64,000 nt of DNA from Tropicibacter oceani (GTDB taxonomy: Bacteria; Pseudomonadota; Alphaproteobacteria; Rhodobacterales; Rhodobacteraceae), in contig NZ_CP124616.1 in assembly GCF_029958925.1 (NCBI RefSeq), positions 1-64,000 of the forward strand. Reading direction: 5' to 3'. Under the pieces are notes generated by a model. That model was not told the DNA's origin. It saw nothing but the letters and a program-made list of their open reading frames with translations, and searched no databases. Positions within the stretch are counted from its first letter, which is position 1. The number at the start of each line of letters is the position of its first letter. The position numbers were made by a program, and so were the translations under genes. Shown piece by piece: positions 51,660 to 59,774 of the stretch.

Positions 51660-52223
51660 TCAGTAGACCGGCGGCGCGATGACCCAGATGACCTGGGCGG
51701 GCACATCATGGGGGTTGGACCAATCAAAGGTCTCGCCGCGAATGCGGAAACTGTCGCCGGGCGACAGGGAAAAGTGGCGCCCCCCGATGATCAGGTCAAG
51801 CTGGCCCGAGACCAGATAGCCGACCTCTTGCGTCGGGCGCGACACCGGTTCGCCGATCCGGGCGCCGGGGGCAAAGGTGCAGTGCACCATCTCGAAATCG
51901 TCGGTCAGATCGGGGGACAGCAGTTCTTCGACCAGACCGGCCTGCCCTGATCCGATGGGGCGACGGGCGGATTTGCGGACGATCAGCCCGGCCTCTTCGG
52001 GCGGGGTTTCTGGGCGGCCGAACAGCGCCGAAACCGGGATGTCGAGCGCCTGCGCCATGTGGCGCAGGTCGGTGATCGAAGGTTCGGAGAGGTCGCGTTC
52101 AACCTGGCTGAGCCAGCCGACCGAGCGATCCAACCGCTGCGCCATGTCCTGCAAGGTCAGCCCGCGCATCCGGCGCACGGCGCGCAGATCGGCGCCTAGG
52201 GTTCTGGGGGCGGTCTGGGTCAT
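51660..52223 (-). CDS. XRE-family regulator with cupin domain, 187 aa
   Basis: The N-terminal helix-turn-helix (LRAVRRMRGLTLQDMAQRLDRSVGWLSQVERDLSEPS) is followed by a C-terminal cupin sensing domain (FEMVHCTFAPGARIGEPVSRPTQEVGYLVSGQLDLIIGG in outline). This is the PuuR-like group controlling amine, polyamine or amino-acid genes. It is the first gene of the five-gene run XRE-LysE-GFA-methyltransferase-demethylase and probably regulates it. Repeated GTGAA/TTCAC half-sites occur in the leader upstream. Confidence 0.92.
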   Translation of the reverse strand: MTQTAPRTLGADLRAVRRMRGLTLQDMAQRLDRSVGWLSQVERDLSEPSITDLRHMAQALDIPVSALFGRPETPPEEAGLIVRKSARRPIGSGQAGLVEELLSPDLTDDFEMVHCTFAPGARIGEPVSRPTQEVGYLVSGQLDLIIGGRHFSLSPGDSFRIRGETFDWSNPHDVPAQVIWVIAPPVY

Positions 52224-52246
52224 TGCGACTCGGTGAAAAATCGTGG

Positions 52247-52296
52247 GTGAATTTCACGTTGGCATGGCTTCGTGAAAATTCAAAGGATTTTTTCAC
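52247..52296. promoter_or_regulatory. Candidate operator of the XRE-cupin regulator
   Basis: A perfect palindrome GTGAATTTCAC (52247-52257) and a second looser pair (GTGAAAA at 52272-52278, TTTTTTCAC at 52288-52296) lie 24-73 bp upstream of the regulator start. Repeated GTGAA half-sites suggest autoregulation. Confidence 0.4.
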
Positions 52297-52307
52297 CAGA
52301 CGCGTGA

Positions 52308-52766
52308 CTATTCCGCAGCCTCGAAGGTTGCATCAAGAATGGCCTGCAGCGCCTTGGCGTCCTCTTCGTCAAAGGCGCCGGGCAGATCGCTGTCGATGTC
52401 CAGAACGCCCAGCAAGCGCCCCGCGCCGTTGCGCACCGGCAGGACCAGTTCGGACCGCGTCGAGCTGGAACAGGCGATGTGACCGGGGAAGGCATCGACA
52501 TCCTCGACGATCTGCGCCTGCCCGGTGCGGGCGCAAGCGCCGCAGACCCCGCGCGCGAACGGAATGACAAGGCAGCCGTGGCCACCCTGATAAGGCCCGA
52601 TCTTGAGCAGCTCCGGCGCGGTGACGCGGTAGAAACCGGTCCAGTGGAACCGGTCGTCAGATTGGTGGATTTCGCAGGCCAGCGTCGCCATCAGCGCAAC
52701 AGTATCGGTTTCGCCCGCGGTCAGGGCGGCGATGGTCTTGCCAAGGTCGGAGTAATCAACGTGCAT
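52308..52766 (-). CDS. msrC: GAF-domain free methionine-(R)-sulfoxide reductase, 152 aa
   Basis: fRMsr reduces free methionine-R-sulfoxide. The diagnostic cysteines are present in ARGVCGACARTGQAQIVEDV and in FPGHIACSSSTRSELVLPV. The FHWTGFYRV and LGVLDIDSDLPGAF segments complete the GAF fold, and the length is typical. It reads from 52766; upstream lie an intergenic repeat and the thiolase gene on the same strand. Confidence 0.9.
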   Translation of the reverse strand: MHVDYSDLGKTIAALTAGETDTVALMATLACEIHQSDDRFHWTGFYRVTAPELLKIGPYQGGHGCLVIPFARGVCGACARTGQAQIVEDVDAFPGHIACSSSTRSELVLPVRNGAGRLLGVLDIDSDLPGAFDEEDAKALQAILDATFEAAE

Positions 52767-52789
52767 GATGCGCCTTTTTCGACGGAAGG

Positions 52790-52843
52790 GTGCGAGGGGC
52801 CAGCCCCTCGCGCTCCCCGGAGTATTTGAGCCAAGAAGAAGAT
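52790..52843 (+). repeat. Roseobacter-type intergenic repeat (single arm with flank)
   Basis: GCGAGGGGCCAGCCCCTCGC, a perfect GCGAGGGG/CCCCTCGC hairpin, is followed by GCTCCCCGGAGTATTTGAGC and CAAGAAGAA. It is another member of the family at 13701, 31381 and 46472, here between msrC and the thiolase gene. Confidence 0.6.
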
Positions 52844-52864
52844 GCCAGAGGGTGTTGCGCGTGG

Positions 52865-54037
52865 TCAGAGGCGTTCGATCGCGATCGCCGTGCCTTCTCC
52901 TCCGCCGATGCAGATGGCTGCCACGCCGCGCCGCAAGTTGCGTTTTTCCAGTGCGTTCAGCAGGGTGACGATGATCCGCGCGCCCGAGGCGCCGATGGGA
53001 TGGCCCAACGCGCAGGCGCCGCCGTTGACGTTGACCACGTCGCGGCGCAGGCCCATTTCCTGCATGAAAGCCATGGGTACGACAGCGAAGGCTTCGTTGA
53101 CTTCCCAAAGATCGACGTCCGAGGCTTTCCAGCCGATACTGGCCAGCAGTTTCTGCGCGGCGGGCACGGGGGCAGTGGGGAACAGCGCCGGCGCCTGGGC
53201 ATGGCTGGCATGGCCCAGGATGCGCGCGCGCGGTACCGCGCCCGAGGCGGCAGCAACATCAAGTGTCGTCAGGACGAGCGCCGCCGCGCCATCCGAGATC
53301 GACGAGGAATTGGCGGCCGTGACCGTGCCGTCCTTGCGGAAGGCGGGTTTGAGCATCGGGATCTTTTCGGGGCGCGCCTTGCCGGGCTGTTCGTCGCGAG
53401 TGATGATTTCCTCGCCGGTGCGGGTGTGCAGGGTCACGGGGATGATTTCGTCTTCGAAGGCGCCGGTGCGTTCCGCTTCGAGCGCGTTGGACAGCGAGGC
53501 CAGGGCGTATTGGTCCTGTGCTTCGCGGGTGAAGCCGAAGGTCGTGGCGCAGTCTTCGGCAAAGGTGCCCATCAAGCGGCCCTTGTCATAGGCGTCTTCG
53601 AGACCGTCGAGGAACATGTGGTCGATCACCTGGCCGTGGCCGATGCGGGCGCCGCCGCGCATTTTTGGCAGCAGGTAAGGCGCGCCGGTCATCGATTCCA
53701 TGCCGCCTGCGACCATGGTGGTCGCCTGCCCCAGCGCCAGCCGGTCAAAGGCCATCATCGCCGCCTTCATGCCTGATCCGCACATCTTGTTCAGGGTTGT
53801 GGCGGGTACTTCTTCGCCCAGTCCTGCGGCGAAACCGGCCTGGCGCGCCGGGGCCTGGCCCTGGCCGGCGGGCAGAACGCAGCCCATCAGCAATTCGTCG
53901 ACGGCCGGGTTGCCGGCCTGCGCCAGCGCACCGGCGATGGATGCGCCGCCCAGGGTTGCCGCCGGCACGTTTTCGAAAACCCCCTGGAATCCGCCCATCG
54001 GTGTGCGCGCGGCTCCGGTAATCACGACGTCTTTCAT
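52865..54037 (-). CDS. Acetyl-CoA acetyltransferase (thiolase), 390 aa
   Basis: Thiolase condensing or cleaving acetoacetyl-CoA. The nucleophilic Cys is in LNKMCGSGMKAAMMAF. GGACALGHPIGASGARI carries the active-site His, and RRGVAAICIGGGEGTAIAIE carries the second Cys. Family length is normal. AAGGGA lies 7 bases before the start. It is not next to phaB or beta-oxidation genes here, so the pathway is open (PHB synthesis or degradation of acyl-CoA). Confidence 0.95.
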   Translation of the reverse strand: MKDVVITGAARTPMGGFQGVFENVPAATLGGASIAGALAQAGNPAVDELLMGCVLPAGQGQAPARQAGFAAGLGEEVPATTLNKMCGSGMKAAMMAFDRLALGQATTMVAGGMESMTGAPYLLPKMRGGARIGHGQVIDHMFLDGLEDAYDKGRLMGTFAEDCATTFGFTREAQDQYALASLSNALEAERTGAFEDEIIPVTLHTRTGEEIITRDEQPGKARPEKIPMLKPAFRKDGTVTAANSSSISDGAAALVLTTLDVAAASGAVPRARILGHASHAQAPALFPTAPVPAAQKLLASIGWKASDVDLWEVNEAFAVVPMAFMQEMGLRRDVVNVNGGACALGHPIGASGARIIVTLLNALEKRNLRRGVAAICIGGGEGTAIAIERL

Positions 54038-54130
54038 CTGCTGTCCCTTCCAAGCTTGCCTGTCCCCTGCATACCGAATGGTAAGGAATGGCGTCTAGGG
54101 TGGTTTGCATTGAGCATCTGTGAGGCAGCA

Positions 54131-54466
54131 ATGAAACTGACAACCCAACCCCGCGGGGACATCGATATCGTCAACGTCGAAGCCAACCGCATCGACGCCG
54201 CCGTGGCAATCCAGTTCAAGGACCGGATGCGCGAAGCCGTCGCCGACGCCAGCGGCCGTGTGATTCTGAACCTGGAACACGTCGACTTTATCGATTCCAG
54301 CGGTTTGGGCGCGATCGTCGCGGCGATGAAGCTGATGCCGGACGGGCGCAAGCTGGAGCTGGCCGGACTGACCCCGACGGTCGACAAGGTGTTCCGGATG
54401 ACCCGGATGGATTCCATCTTTACCATTCACGACAGCGTCGATCTTGCCGTTCAATACCCCGCCTGA
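54131..54466 (+). CDS. STAS-domain anti-sigma factor antagonist, 111 aa
   Basis: RsbV/SpoIIAA-like protein with the phosphorylatable Ser in FIDSSGLGAIVAAMKLM. GAGG lies 5 bases before the start. The next gene, 26 bp on, is an RsbW-like ATPase, giving the antagonist and anti-sigma/kinase halves of a partner-switching module. Neither a sigma factor nor a PP2C phosphatase lies nearby. Confidence 0.92.
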   Translation: MKLTTQPRGDIDIVNVEANRIDAAVAIQFKDRMREAVADASGRVILNLEHVDFIDSSGLGAIVAAMKLMPDGRKLELAGLTPTVDKVFRMTRMDSIFTIHDSVDLAVQYPA

Positions 54467-54492
54467 AATCGTCATCATACGGAGGTCAACCA

Positions 54493-54945
54493 ATGACCCC
54501 GACCGATAGGCAGAATGGTGTCCGGATGCACTATGTCCTGGCAAGCCGCCCCGAGGCCGTTCGCGAAACCCTGGCCGCCGCGCGCGATGATCTTGCGCGC
54601 CACGGCCATGGGCACGAGGCCCTGGGCCCCTGCGAGCTGGTCCTAGCGGAGGCGCTGAACAACATTGTCGAACATGCCTACGAGGAACGCGTGGATGGCG
54701 AAATCAGCCTGTGCCTGACCCTTGTCGGTGACCGCCTTGACGCGCAGATCGAGGACCGGGGGCATTCGATGCCCGGCGGCGATCTGCCCAAGGGGGAACT
54801 GACCACGCTGGATGTGTCCAATGCGGACCTGCCCGAAGGCGGGTTCGGCTGGTTCCTGATCCGCAGCATGACGGATGATCTGCGGTATCGCCGCAAGGAA
54901 GGCGTCAACTACCTGAGCTTCAGCATCATGTTGGGCACGCACTGA
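54493..54945 (+). CDS. RsbW-like ATP-binding anti-sigma factor/serine kinase, 150 aa
   Basis: HATPase_c_2 domain: N-box LVLAEALNNIVEHAYEE, G1 box AQIEDRGHSMP and G2 box EGGFGWFLIRSMTDDLRY. It would phosphorylate the STAS protein encoded just upstream and sequester a sigma factor or other target. GGAGG lies 6 bases before the start. In alphaproteobacteria such pairs often control biofilm or adhesion rather than sigma-B; the target is unknown. Confidence 0.9.
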   Translation: MTPTDRQNGVRMHYVLASRPEAVRETLAAARDDLARHGHGHEALGPCELVLAEALNNIVEHAYEERVDGEISLCLTLVGDRLDAQIEDRGHSMPGGDLPKGELTTLDVSNADLPEGGFGWFLIRSMTDDLRYRRKEGVNYLSFSIMLGTH

Positions 54946-55042
54946 CACGCAGGGCGACGCAAAGGCCACCGTTTCTTTCGTCCGTGCCTTTGAATGACCC
55001 GGATAAGGTCATATTCCCGTCAGAAATCCAGGGCACAAAGGC

Positions 55043-55116
55043 CTTGTAGCTGCATATGGCTTCCCTCGGCGTCACGCATTAACAGCCCCCACCCAGTGCG
55101 TGGCGCCGAGGCACTT
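55043..55116. repeat. 74-bp repeat, copy 1 (structured)
   Basis: Begins CTTGTAGCTGCATATGGC and ends GCGCCGAGGCACTT. Inside, CCTCGGCGTCACGCA pairs with TGCGTGGCGCCGAGG (15 bp, one G-T wobble) around an 18-base C-rich loop. It differs from copy 2 (55309-55382) at three positions. Confidence 0.8.
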
Positions 55117-55308
55117 ACCCCCCTCCCATTTCCGCAAACCGTCCGCAGATTGCCCAAGCCATGGTCAGCTGCCGTCAGCCCTTGCCGGTGCGGGCTGGTC
55201 GCCTGCGCTTGTCTGGCCTTTGCGCGCTGCCAGGCCCCGGCAGCCCGATCGTCATGGAATCACCGCAGCGCTTTCACATTTCCGCCCTGTTCCGCAGGCA
55301 TTCATGGT

Positions 55309-55382
55309 CTTGTAGCTGCATATGGCTTCCCTCGGCGCCGCGCATTAACAGCCCCCACCCAGTGCGTGGCGCCGAGGTACTT
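55309..55382. repeat. 74-bp repeat, copy 2 (structured)
   Basis: Same element as at 55043-55116, in direct orientation. The stem arm reads CCTCGGCGCCGCGCA and still pairs fully with TGCGTGGCGCCGAGG, again with one wobble but at a different place. So the changes between copies keep the stem intact. Confidence 0.8.
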
Positions 55383-55527
55383 GATTTCTCAAAAGCATAT
55401 GCATCGACCAACCGCATTGACGCGGCAGGCGTCGCGCCTATCCTTCCCCGAAATCGACAATGCGCCTGACCGCCATGGGAACACCCGGGCGTCCAAGGCA
55501 GCCGGATCAGCAACAGGGGCAAGTTTC

Positions 55528-57102
55528 ATGCGCGATTTCCACCAACCCGGTCGCTCGGCCGTTTATGCAACGAACGGCATTTGCGCCACCTCGCACCCGC
55601 TTGCGGCCAGTGCGGCCGTCGACATCCTGCGCCGGGGCGGCAATGCGGTGGATGCGGCCATCGCGGGCGCCGTGCTTCTGGGGCTGGCCGAACCACAGAT
55701 GACCGGCATCGGCGGCGACTGCTTTGCCCTGATTTCGCCCGGCGAAGGGGCGGATGTGGTCGCGGTGAACGGATCGGGCCGCGCGCCCGCCGCCGCCAAT
55801 GCCGCCGCGTTGCGCGGCAAGGGCCTGCAGACCGTGCCGCTGAACACGCCCGACGCGGTCACCATTCCCGGCGCCATCGACGCCTTTTGCACCATGTCCG
55901 ACCGGTGGGGAAAACTGGGGCTGGAGGCCGTTCTGAGCCCGGCGATCACCTACATGGAAATCGGGGTGCCGATTGCGCCGCGCGTGGCCTTTGACTGGGC
56001 CAAGGATGCGCCGGTTCTGCAGGGCCACGCCCTGACGCATTTCCAGCCCGGCGGCGCCCCCAAGGTCGGCGATCTGTTCGCCCTGCCCGCCCAGGCCAAG
56101 GCGCTGAAGCGCATTGCCAGCGAAGGCCGCAAAGGGTTTTACGAGGGCGAAGTGGCCGAGGACATGGTCGCCTCGCTGCGCGCCATGGGCGGGGTGCACA
56201 CGCTGGACGATCTCGCCGCCACCCAATGCACCATAGGCGATCCGGTGACCGGCACATATCGCGGGCGCGAATTGCTGGAACATGCGCCCAACGGTCAGGG
56301 CATCATCGCCCACCTGATCCTGAACATCCTGTCGCAGTTCGATCTGGCCAGCCTTGACCCCTTTGGCGCCCAGCGTGCCCATCTGGAAGCAGAGGCGGCC
56401 AAGCTGGCCTATGACGCGCGCAACCGCTTTCTGGCCGATCCCGCCAGCATGACCCGGCTGGATCATCTGACCAGCATGGACACCGCCAGGAGACTGGCCG
56501 CGTTGATTGATCCGAAACGCGCCATGGCCTCGGCGACCGAGATGTCCGAAGCGGTGCACAAGGACACGATCTATATCACCGTGGTGGACAAGGACCGCAT
56601 GGCCGTGTCGCTGATCTATTCGATCTTCCATGGTTTTGGCTCGGGGATTGCCTCCGAGAAATTCGGCATCCTGTTCCAGAACCGCGGCGCGGGTTTCAGC
56701 CTGACCGAAGGCCACCCGAACGAGATGATGGGCGGCAAGCGTCCGATGCACACGATCATCCCCGCGATGATGCGCGACAATGGCCGCGTGACCATGCCCT
56801 TTGGCGTCATGGGTGGGCAGTATCAGCCCAACGGCCACGCCCGCGTGGTCACCAACATGACCGACTATGGACTGGACGCGCAGGCCGCGCTGGATGCGCC
56901 GCGCAGCTTTGCCGAAAAGGGCAAGCTGCAGTTGGAGCGCGGCTATGATCCAAAGGTCGCCGCCGATCTGGCCGCGATGGGGCATGACGTTGAAACCCCC
57001 GATACGCCCCTTGGGGGCGCGCAATCCATCGTCATCCACGACAGCGGCGTGCTCGAAGGCGCGTCCGATCCGCGCAAGGATGGCTGCGCCGTCGGCTATT
57101 GA
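55528..57102 (+). CDS. Gamma-glutamyltransferase family protein, 524 aa
   Basis: Ntn-hydrolase of the GGT family, self-cleaved into two subunits. ICATSHPLAASAAVDILRRGGNAVDAAIAGAVLLGL opens the large subunit. The small subunit would begin at the Thr in AVHKDTIYITVVDKDRMAVS; the usual T-T-H is T-I-Y here, as in the oxamate amidohydrolase/cephalosporin acylase-like branch, so the substrate may not be glutathione. GSGI and GKRPMHTIIPAMM follow. No signal peptide is visible, suggesting a cytoplasmic enzyme. The start at 55528 has only a weak ribosome site. Confidence 0.88.
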   Translation: MRDFHQPGRSAVYATNGICATSHPLAASAAVDILRRGGNAVDAAIAGAVLLGLAEPQMTGIGGDCFALISPGEGADVVAVNGSGRAPAAANAAALRGKGLQTVPLNTPDAVTIPGAIDAFCTMSDRWGKLGLEAVLSPAITYMEIGVPIAPRVAFDWAKDAPVLQGHALTHFQPGGAPKVGDLFALPAQAKALKRIASEGRKGFYEGEVAEDMVASLRAMGGVHTLDDLAATQCTIGDPVTGTYRGRELLEHAPNGQGIIAHLILNILSQFDLASLDPFGAQRAHLEAEAAKLAYDARNRFLADPASMTRLDHLTSMDTARRLAALIDPKRAMASATEMSEAVHKDTIYITVVDKDRMAVSLIYSIFHGFGSGIASEKFGILFQNRGAGFSLTEGHPNEMMGGKRPMHTIIPAMMRDNGRVTMPFGVMGGQYQPNGHARVVTNMTDYGLDAQAALDAPRSFAEKGKLQLERGYDPKVAADLAAMGHDVETPDTPLGGAQSIVIHDSGVLEGASDPRKDGCAVGY

Positions 57103-57234
57103 TCAAACCATTTGATGAAAACCCTGCGCATCAGGATCGTTGCGCAGGGCAGACTCCCCGGGTCTGACACGTCTTTGCCAAATTTTGGCCCCTCTGACCG
57201 GTTACCCTTTGGTTAACAAAGCCCGGAGAGAGAC

Positions 57235-57804
57235 ATGTTCGGACCCATCGCCGCCTGTGAGGCGTTTATCTTCAACGCCTTCAACGTCAGCGGCCGCGCC
57301 ACACGTGCCGAATACTGGTGGGTCTTTCTGGCGCAATTCCTGATCTACGTGGTCAGCATCACCATGGATATCTGGAGCCTTTACGTCCACGGCTTTGCGG
57401 CCATCGGCTTTGCCGGGATGTTGACGCCCTGGCTTTTGCTGCTGTTCGCGGTGCCGACGCTGACACTGACCATGCGGCGGCTTCACGACACGGGGCGGTC
57501 ATCCTTCAAGATCGCCGTCGTGCTTCTGCCTGTCATCGGTCTGCCGCTGTTCGGCTATTACCTGGTGGCTGGCTCGGACATGGACAAAAACAAGTGGGGC
57601 GAACCGCGCCACCCGTCGGGTCGCGTCGTGACCAGCGCGAAAACCATGTCGGACGGCACGGCCAGCGCGCAAAAGCACAATCCCTTTGCCAGCTATGCCT
57701 ACCTGGTCAACGGCGAGGCCGATCCAACCCCCGCCACACTCGAAGCGCGGCGCGCCGAAATCAGCGATTATTATCGCAGCCGGGTTCTGGGTCAGGGCGC
57801 CTGA
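57235..57804 (+). CDS. DUF805 family membrane protein, 189 aa
   Basis: DUF805 pattern: FNAFNVSGRATRAEYWWVFLAQFLIY, three to four membrane helices, and TMRRLHDTGRSSFKIAVVLLPVIG. A cytoplasmic tail of about 65 residues follows (after GSDMDKNKWGEPR), longer than usual. GGAGAGA precedes the ATG. The function is unknown; the gene is convergent with gshA, with only 11 bp between the stops. Confidence 0.9.
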   Translation: MFGPIAACEAFIFNAFNVSGRATRAEYWWVFLAQFLIYVVSITMDIWSLYVHGFAAIGFAGMLTPWLLLLFAVPTLTLTMRRLHDTGRSSFKIAVVLLPVIGLPLFGYYLVAGSDMDKNKWGEPRHPSGRVVTSAKTMSDGTASAQKHNPFASYAYLVNGEADPTPATLEARRAEISDYYRSRVLGQGA

Positions 57805-57815
57805 GCGCCCCACCC

Positions 57816-59186
57816 TCAATAACTGTATTCGGTAAATACCCGTGTCAGATCGCCGTTCCAGTCGCCGTGGTAGTGATCCAGCAATTCGTCAGCCGCAACC
57901 TTGCCGGTCTCGACGCTTTCCTTGAGCGCGTTCAGGAAATGCGTCTCGTCCGGGACAAGGCCCCCGGCCCCCGGCATGGCGCGGGCCTTCAGCCCGGCAT
58001 CGGCAATGGCGACGACTTCGCGCGCCAGATCATGCATCTTGATGCCGTTCACCTCGGCCTGAAGCCCATCGACCGAGGCCGCGACGCGCAGCGCCTCGCG
58101 GGTTTCGGCATCCCAGCCCTTGGCCAGATCCCAGGCCGCGTCCAGCGCGCCCTGATCATAGGTCAGCCCGACCCATAGCGCGGGCAGCGCGCACAGGCGC
58201 CGCCACGGACCGCCATCGGCGCCGCGCATTTCGATGTATTTCTTCAGGCGGGCCTCGGGGAAGACGGTGGTCAGATGGTCGGCCCAATCGGACAGCGTCG
58301 GCGTTTCGCCGGGCAGAGCGGGCAGCTGGCCTTTCAGGAAATCGCGGAAGGACATCCCCAGCGCGTTGATGTACTTGCCATCGCGGTAGACAAAATACAT
58401 CGGCACATCAAGGACATAGTCGACCCATGCCTCGAACCCGAACCCGTCATCAAAGACAAAGGGCAGCATGCCTGTACGGGCCGCATCCAGATTGCGCCAG
58501 ATCACCGAGCGCCAGCTTTTGTGGTTGTTCACCTTGCCCTCGAAAAAGGGCGAATTGGCGAACAGTGCGGTCGCCACGGGCTGCAGGGCCAATGCGACGC
58601 GCATCTTTTGCACCATGTCCGCCTCGGACCCGAAATCAAGGTTGACCTGAACCGTGCAGGTGCGGCGCATCATGGCGGTGCCCATGGTGCCGACCTTTTG
58701 CATGTAGTCGTTCATCAACTTGTACCGCCCCTTGGGCATGAGCGGCATTTCCTCGTGCGTCCAGATTGGCGCGGCGCCAAGGCCGATGAACCCGACGCCG
58801 ATCTTGTCGGCGATTTCCTTGACCTCGCGCAGGTGTTCGTTCACCTCGTCGCAGGTCTGGTGGATCGTTTCCAGCGGTGCGCCGGACAACTCCAATGCGC
58901 CGCCCGGTTCAAGGCTGACGTTCGCGCCGTCCTTTTCAAGGCCGATCAGGTGGCCGCCTTCGGTGACCGGGGACCAGCCAAAGCGGTCGCGCAGCCCTTC
59001 GAGCACCGCCAGGATCGACCGTTCGCCTTCGTAGGGCAGCGGTTTCAGGGTGTCCTTGCAGTAGCCGAATTTCTCGTGCTCGGTGCCGATGCGCCAATCC
59101 TGCTTGGGCTTGCAGCCCGAGGCAAGGTATTCGACCATCTGTTCGTGCCGTTCGATCGGCCCGCCGCCGGATTGGGGAATGGACAT
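57816..59186 (-). CDS. gshA: Glutamate-cysteine ligase, plant/alphaproteobacterial type, 456 aa
   Basis: First step of glutathione synthesis. Matches the plant-type GCS family: RIGTEHEKFGY, LEPGGALELSGAPLETIHQTCDEV, LMNDYMQKVGTMGTAMMRRTCTVQVNLDF, FANSPFFEGK and HLTTVFPEARLKKYIEMRGADGG. Full length. It stands at the left end of the minus-strand set with the small membrane gene and rsmE. Confidence 0.95.
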   Translation of the reverse strand: MSIPQSGGGPIERHEQMVEYLASGCKPKQDWRIGTEHEKFGYCKDTLKPLPYEGERSILAVLEGLRDRFGWSPVTEGGHLIGLEKDGANVSLEPGGALELSGAPLETIHQTCDEVNEHLREVKEIADKIGVGFIGLGAAPIWTHEEMPLMPKGRYKLMNDYMQKVGTMGTAMMRRTCTVQVNLDFGSEADMVQKMRVALALQPVATALFANSPFFEGKVNNHKSWRSVIWRNLDAARTGMLPFVFDDGFGFEAWVDYVLDVPMYFVYRDGKYINALGMSFRDFLKGQLPALPGETPTLSDWADHLTTVFPEARLKKYIEMRGADGGPWRRLCALPALWVGLTYDQGALDAAWDLAKGWDAETREALRVAASVDGLQAEVNGIKMHDLAREVVAIADAGLKARAMPGAGGLVPDETHFLNALKESVETGKVAADELLDHYHGDWNGDLTRVFTEYSY

Positions 59187-59249
59187 GGGACTGCTCCGAT
59201 CTGCGTGACACCTAAGGAGGCCAAGCCTTGGGCGGAAAATTTCCGGGTG

Positions 59250-59774
59250 TCAATGCAGGCGGCGCGTGATCGGCTGCGCAGAGGCTGCGCGCCAGATCAC
59301 AACCGGGTGTGCGCCTTTGCGTTCAAGCTCGCGCAGCATGAATTCCGTGCGAATCCCGGGAAGGTGGGCAAAGGCGTCGAACAGCGCCTCGCTGCCTTCG
59401 GCATTGACGGGGATATGCAGCGGCGGAAGGCCCGGTTGGTCCAGCCGCCAATGCGCCGGGCGCGCGGTCGGGTCCAGCGTCAGGGCCGACAGGGCGTCGA
59501 TATCCGCGACGCCGCCCGACAGGGGGCCGAAATAGGTGATGCGTCCTTCGATCACCTGCACGATTCCGGGGCCGCCGTCACCGCGCCGGAACCGTGCCCT
59601 TTGCAGGCCAGTGACGATCAGCACGATCCCCAGCGTCATCACGCCATAGCCGATCCAATGCAGCAGGCCGCCGCCGGTGAAAAAGGCCCAGTAAAGCCCC
59701 AGCAGCAGAACGCCGGCACCGGTCAGCGCCTCGCGGAACCGGCCCAGCGTGGCCGCGGCTTCGGGGCGGATCAT
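59250..59774 (-). CDS. Hypothetical membrane protein, 174 aa
   Basis: Two N-terminal membrane helices (about residues 17-34 and 37-56: AGVLLLGLYWAFF and WIGYGVMTLGIVLIVTGL) and a C-terminal soluble part (VQVIEGRITYFGPLSGGVADIDALSALTL onward) that looks like a small beta domain. Similar short proteins sit beside rsmE/ubiA in other Rhodobacterales. The start at 59774 lies in the ATGA overlap with rsmE. The function is unknown. Confidence 0.8.
   Translation of the reverse strand: MIRPEAAATLGRFREALTGAGVLLLGLYWAFFTGGGLLHWIGYGVMTLGIVLIVTGLQRARFRRGDGGPGIVQVIEGRITYFGPLSGGVADIDALSALTLDPTARPAHWRLDQPGLPPLHIPVNAEGSEALFDAFAHLPGIRTEFMLRELERKGAHPVVIWRAASAQPITRRLH

Larger units (their letters stand above)
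54946..55527. other. 582-bp gene-free segment with a duplicated hairpin element
   Basis: No convincing gene. A frame reading through from 54994 into the gamma-glutamyltransferase lacks family likeness. The segment contains two 74-bp direct repeats, 266 bp apart, each able to form a long stem. The 192 bp between them shows nothing recognisable. Confidence 0.6.

Noticed and set aside
54994-55527. A longer N-terminus for the gamma-glutamyltransferase reading through both 74-bp repeats
   Set aside because: The upstream part has no family similarity and no signal peptide, and its apparent protein repeat simply mirrors the DNA repeat.
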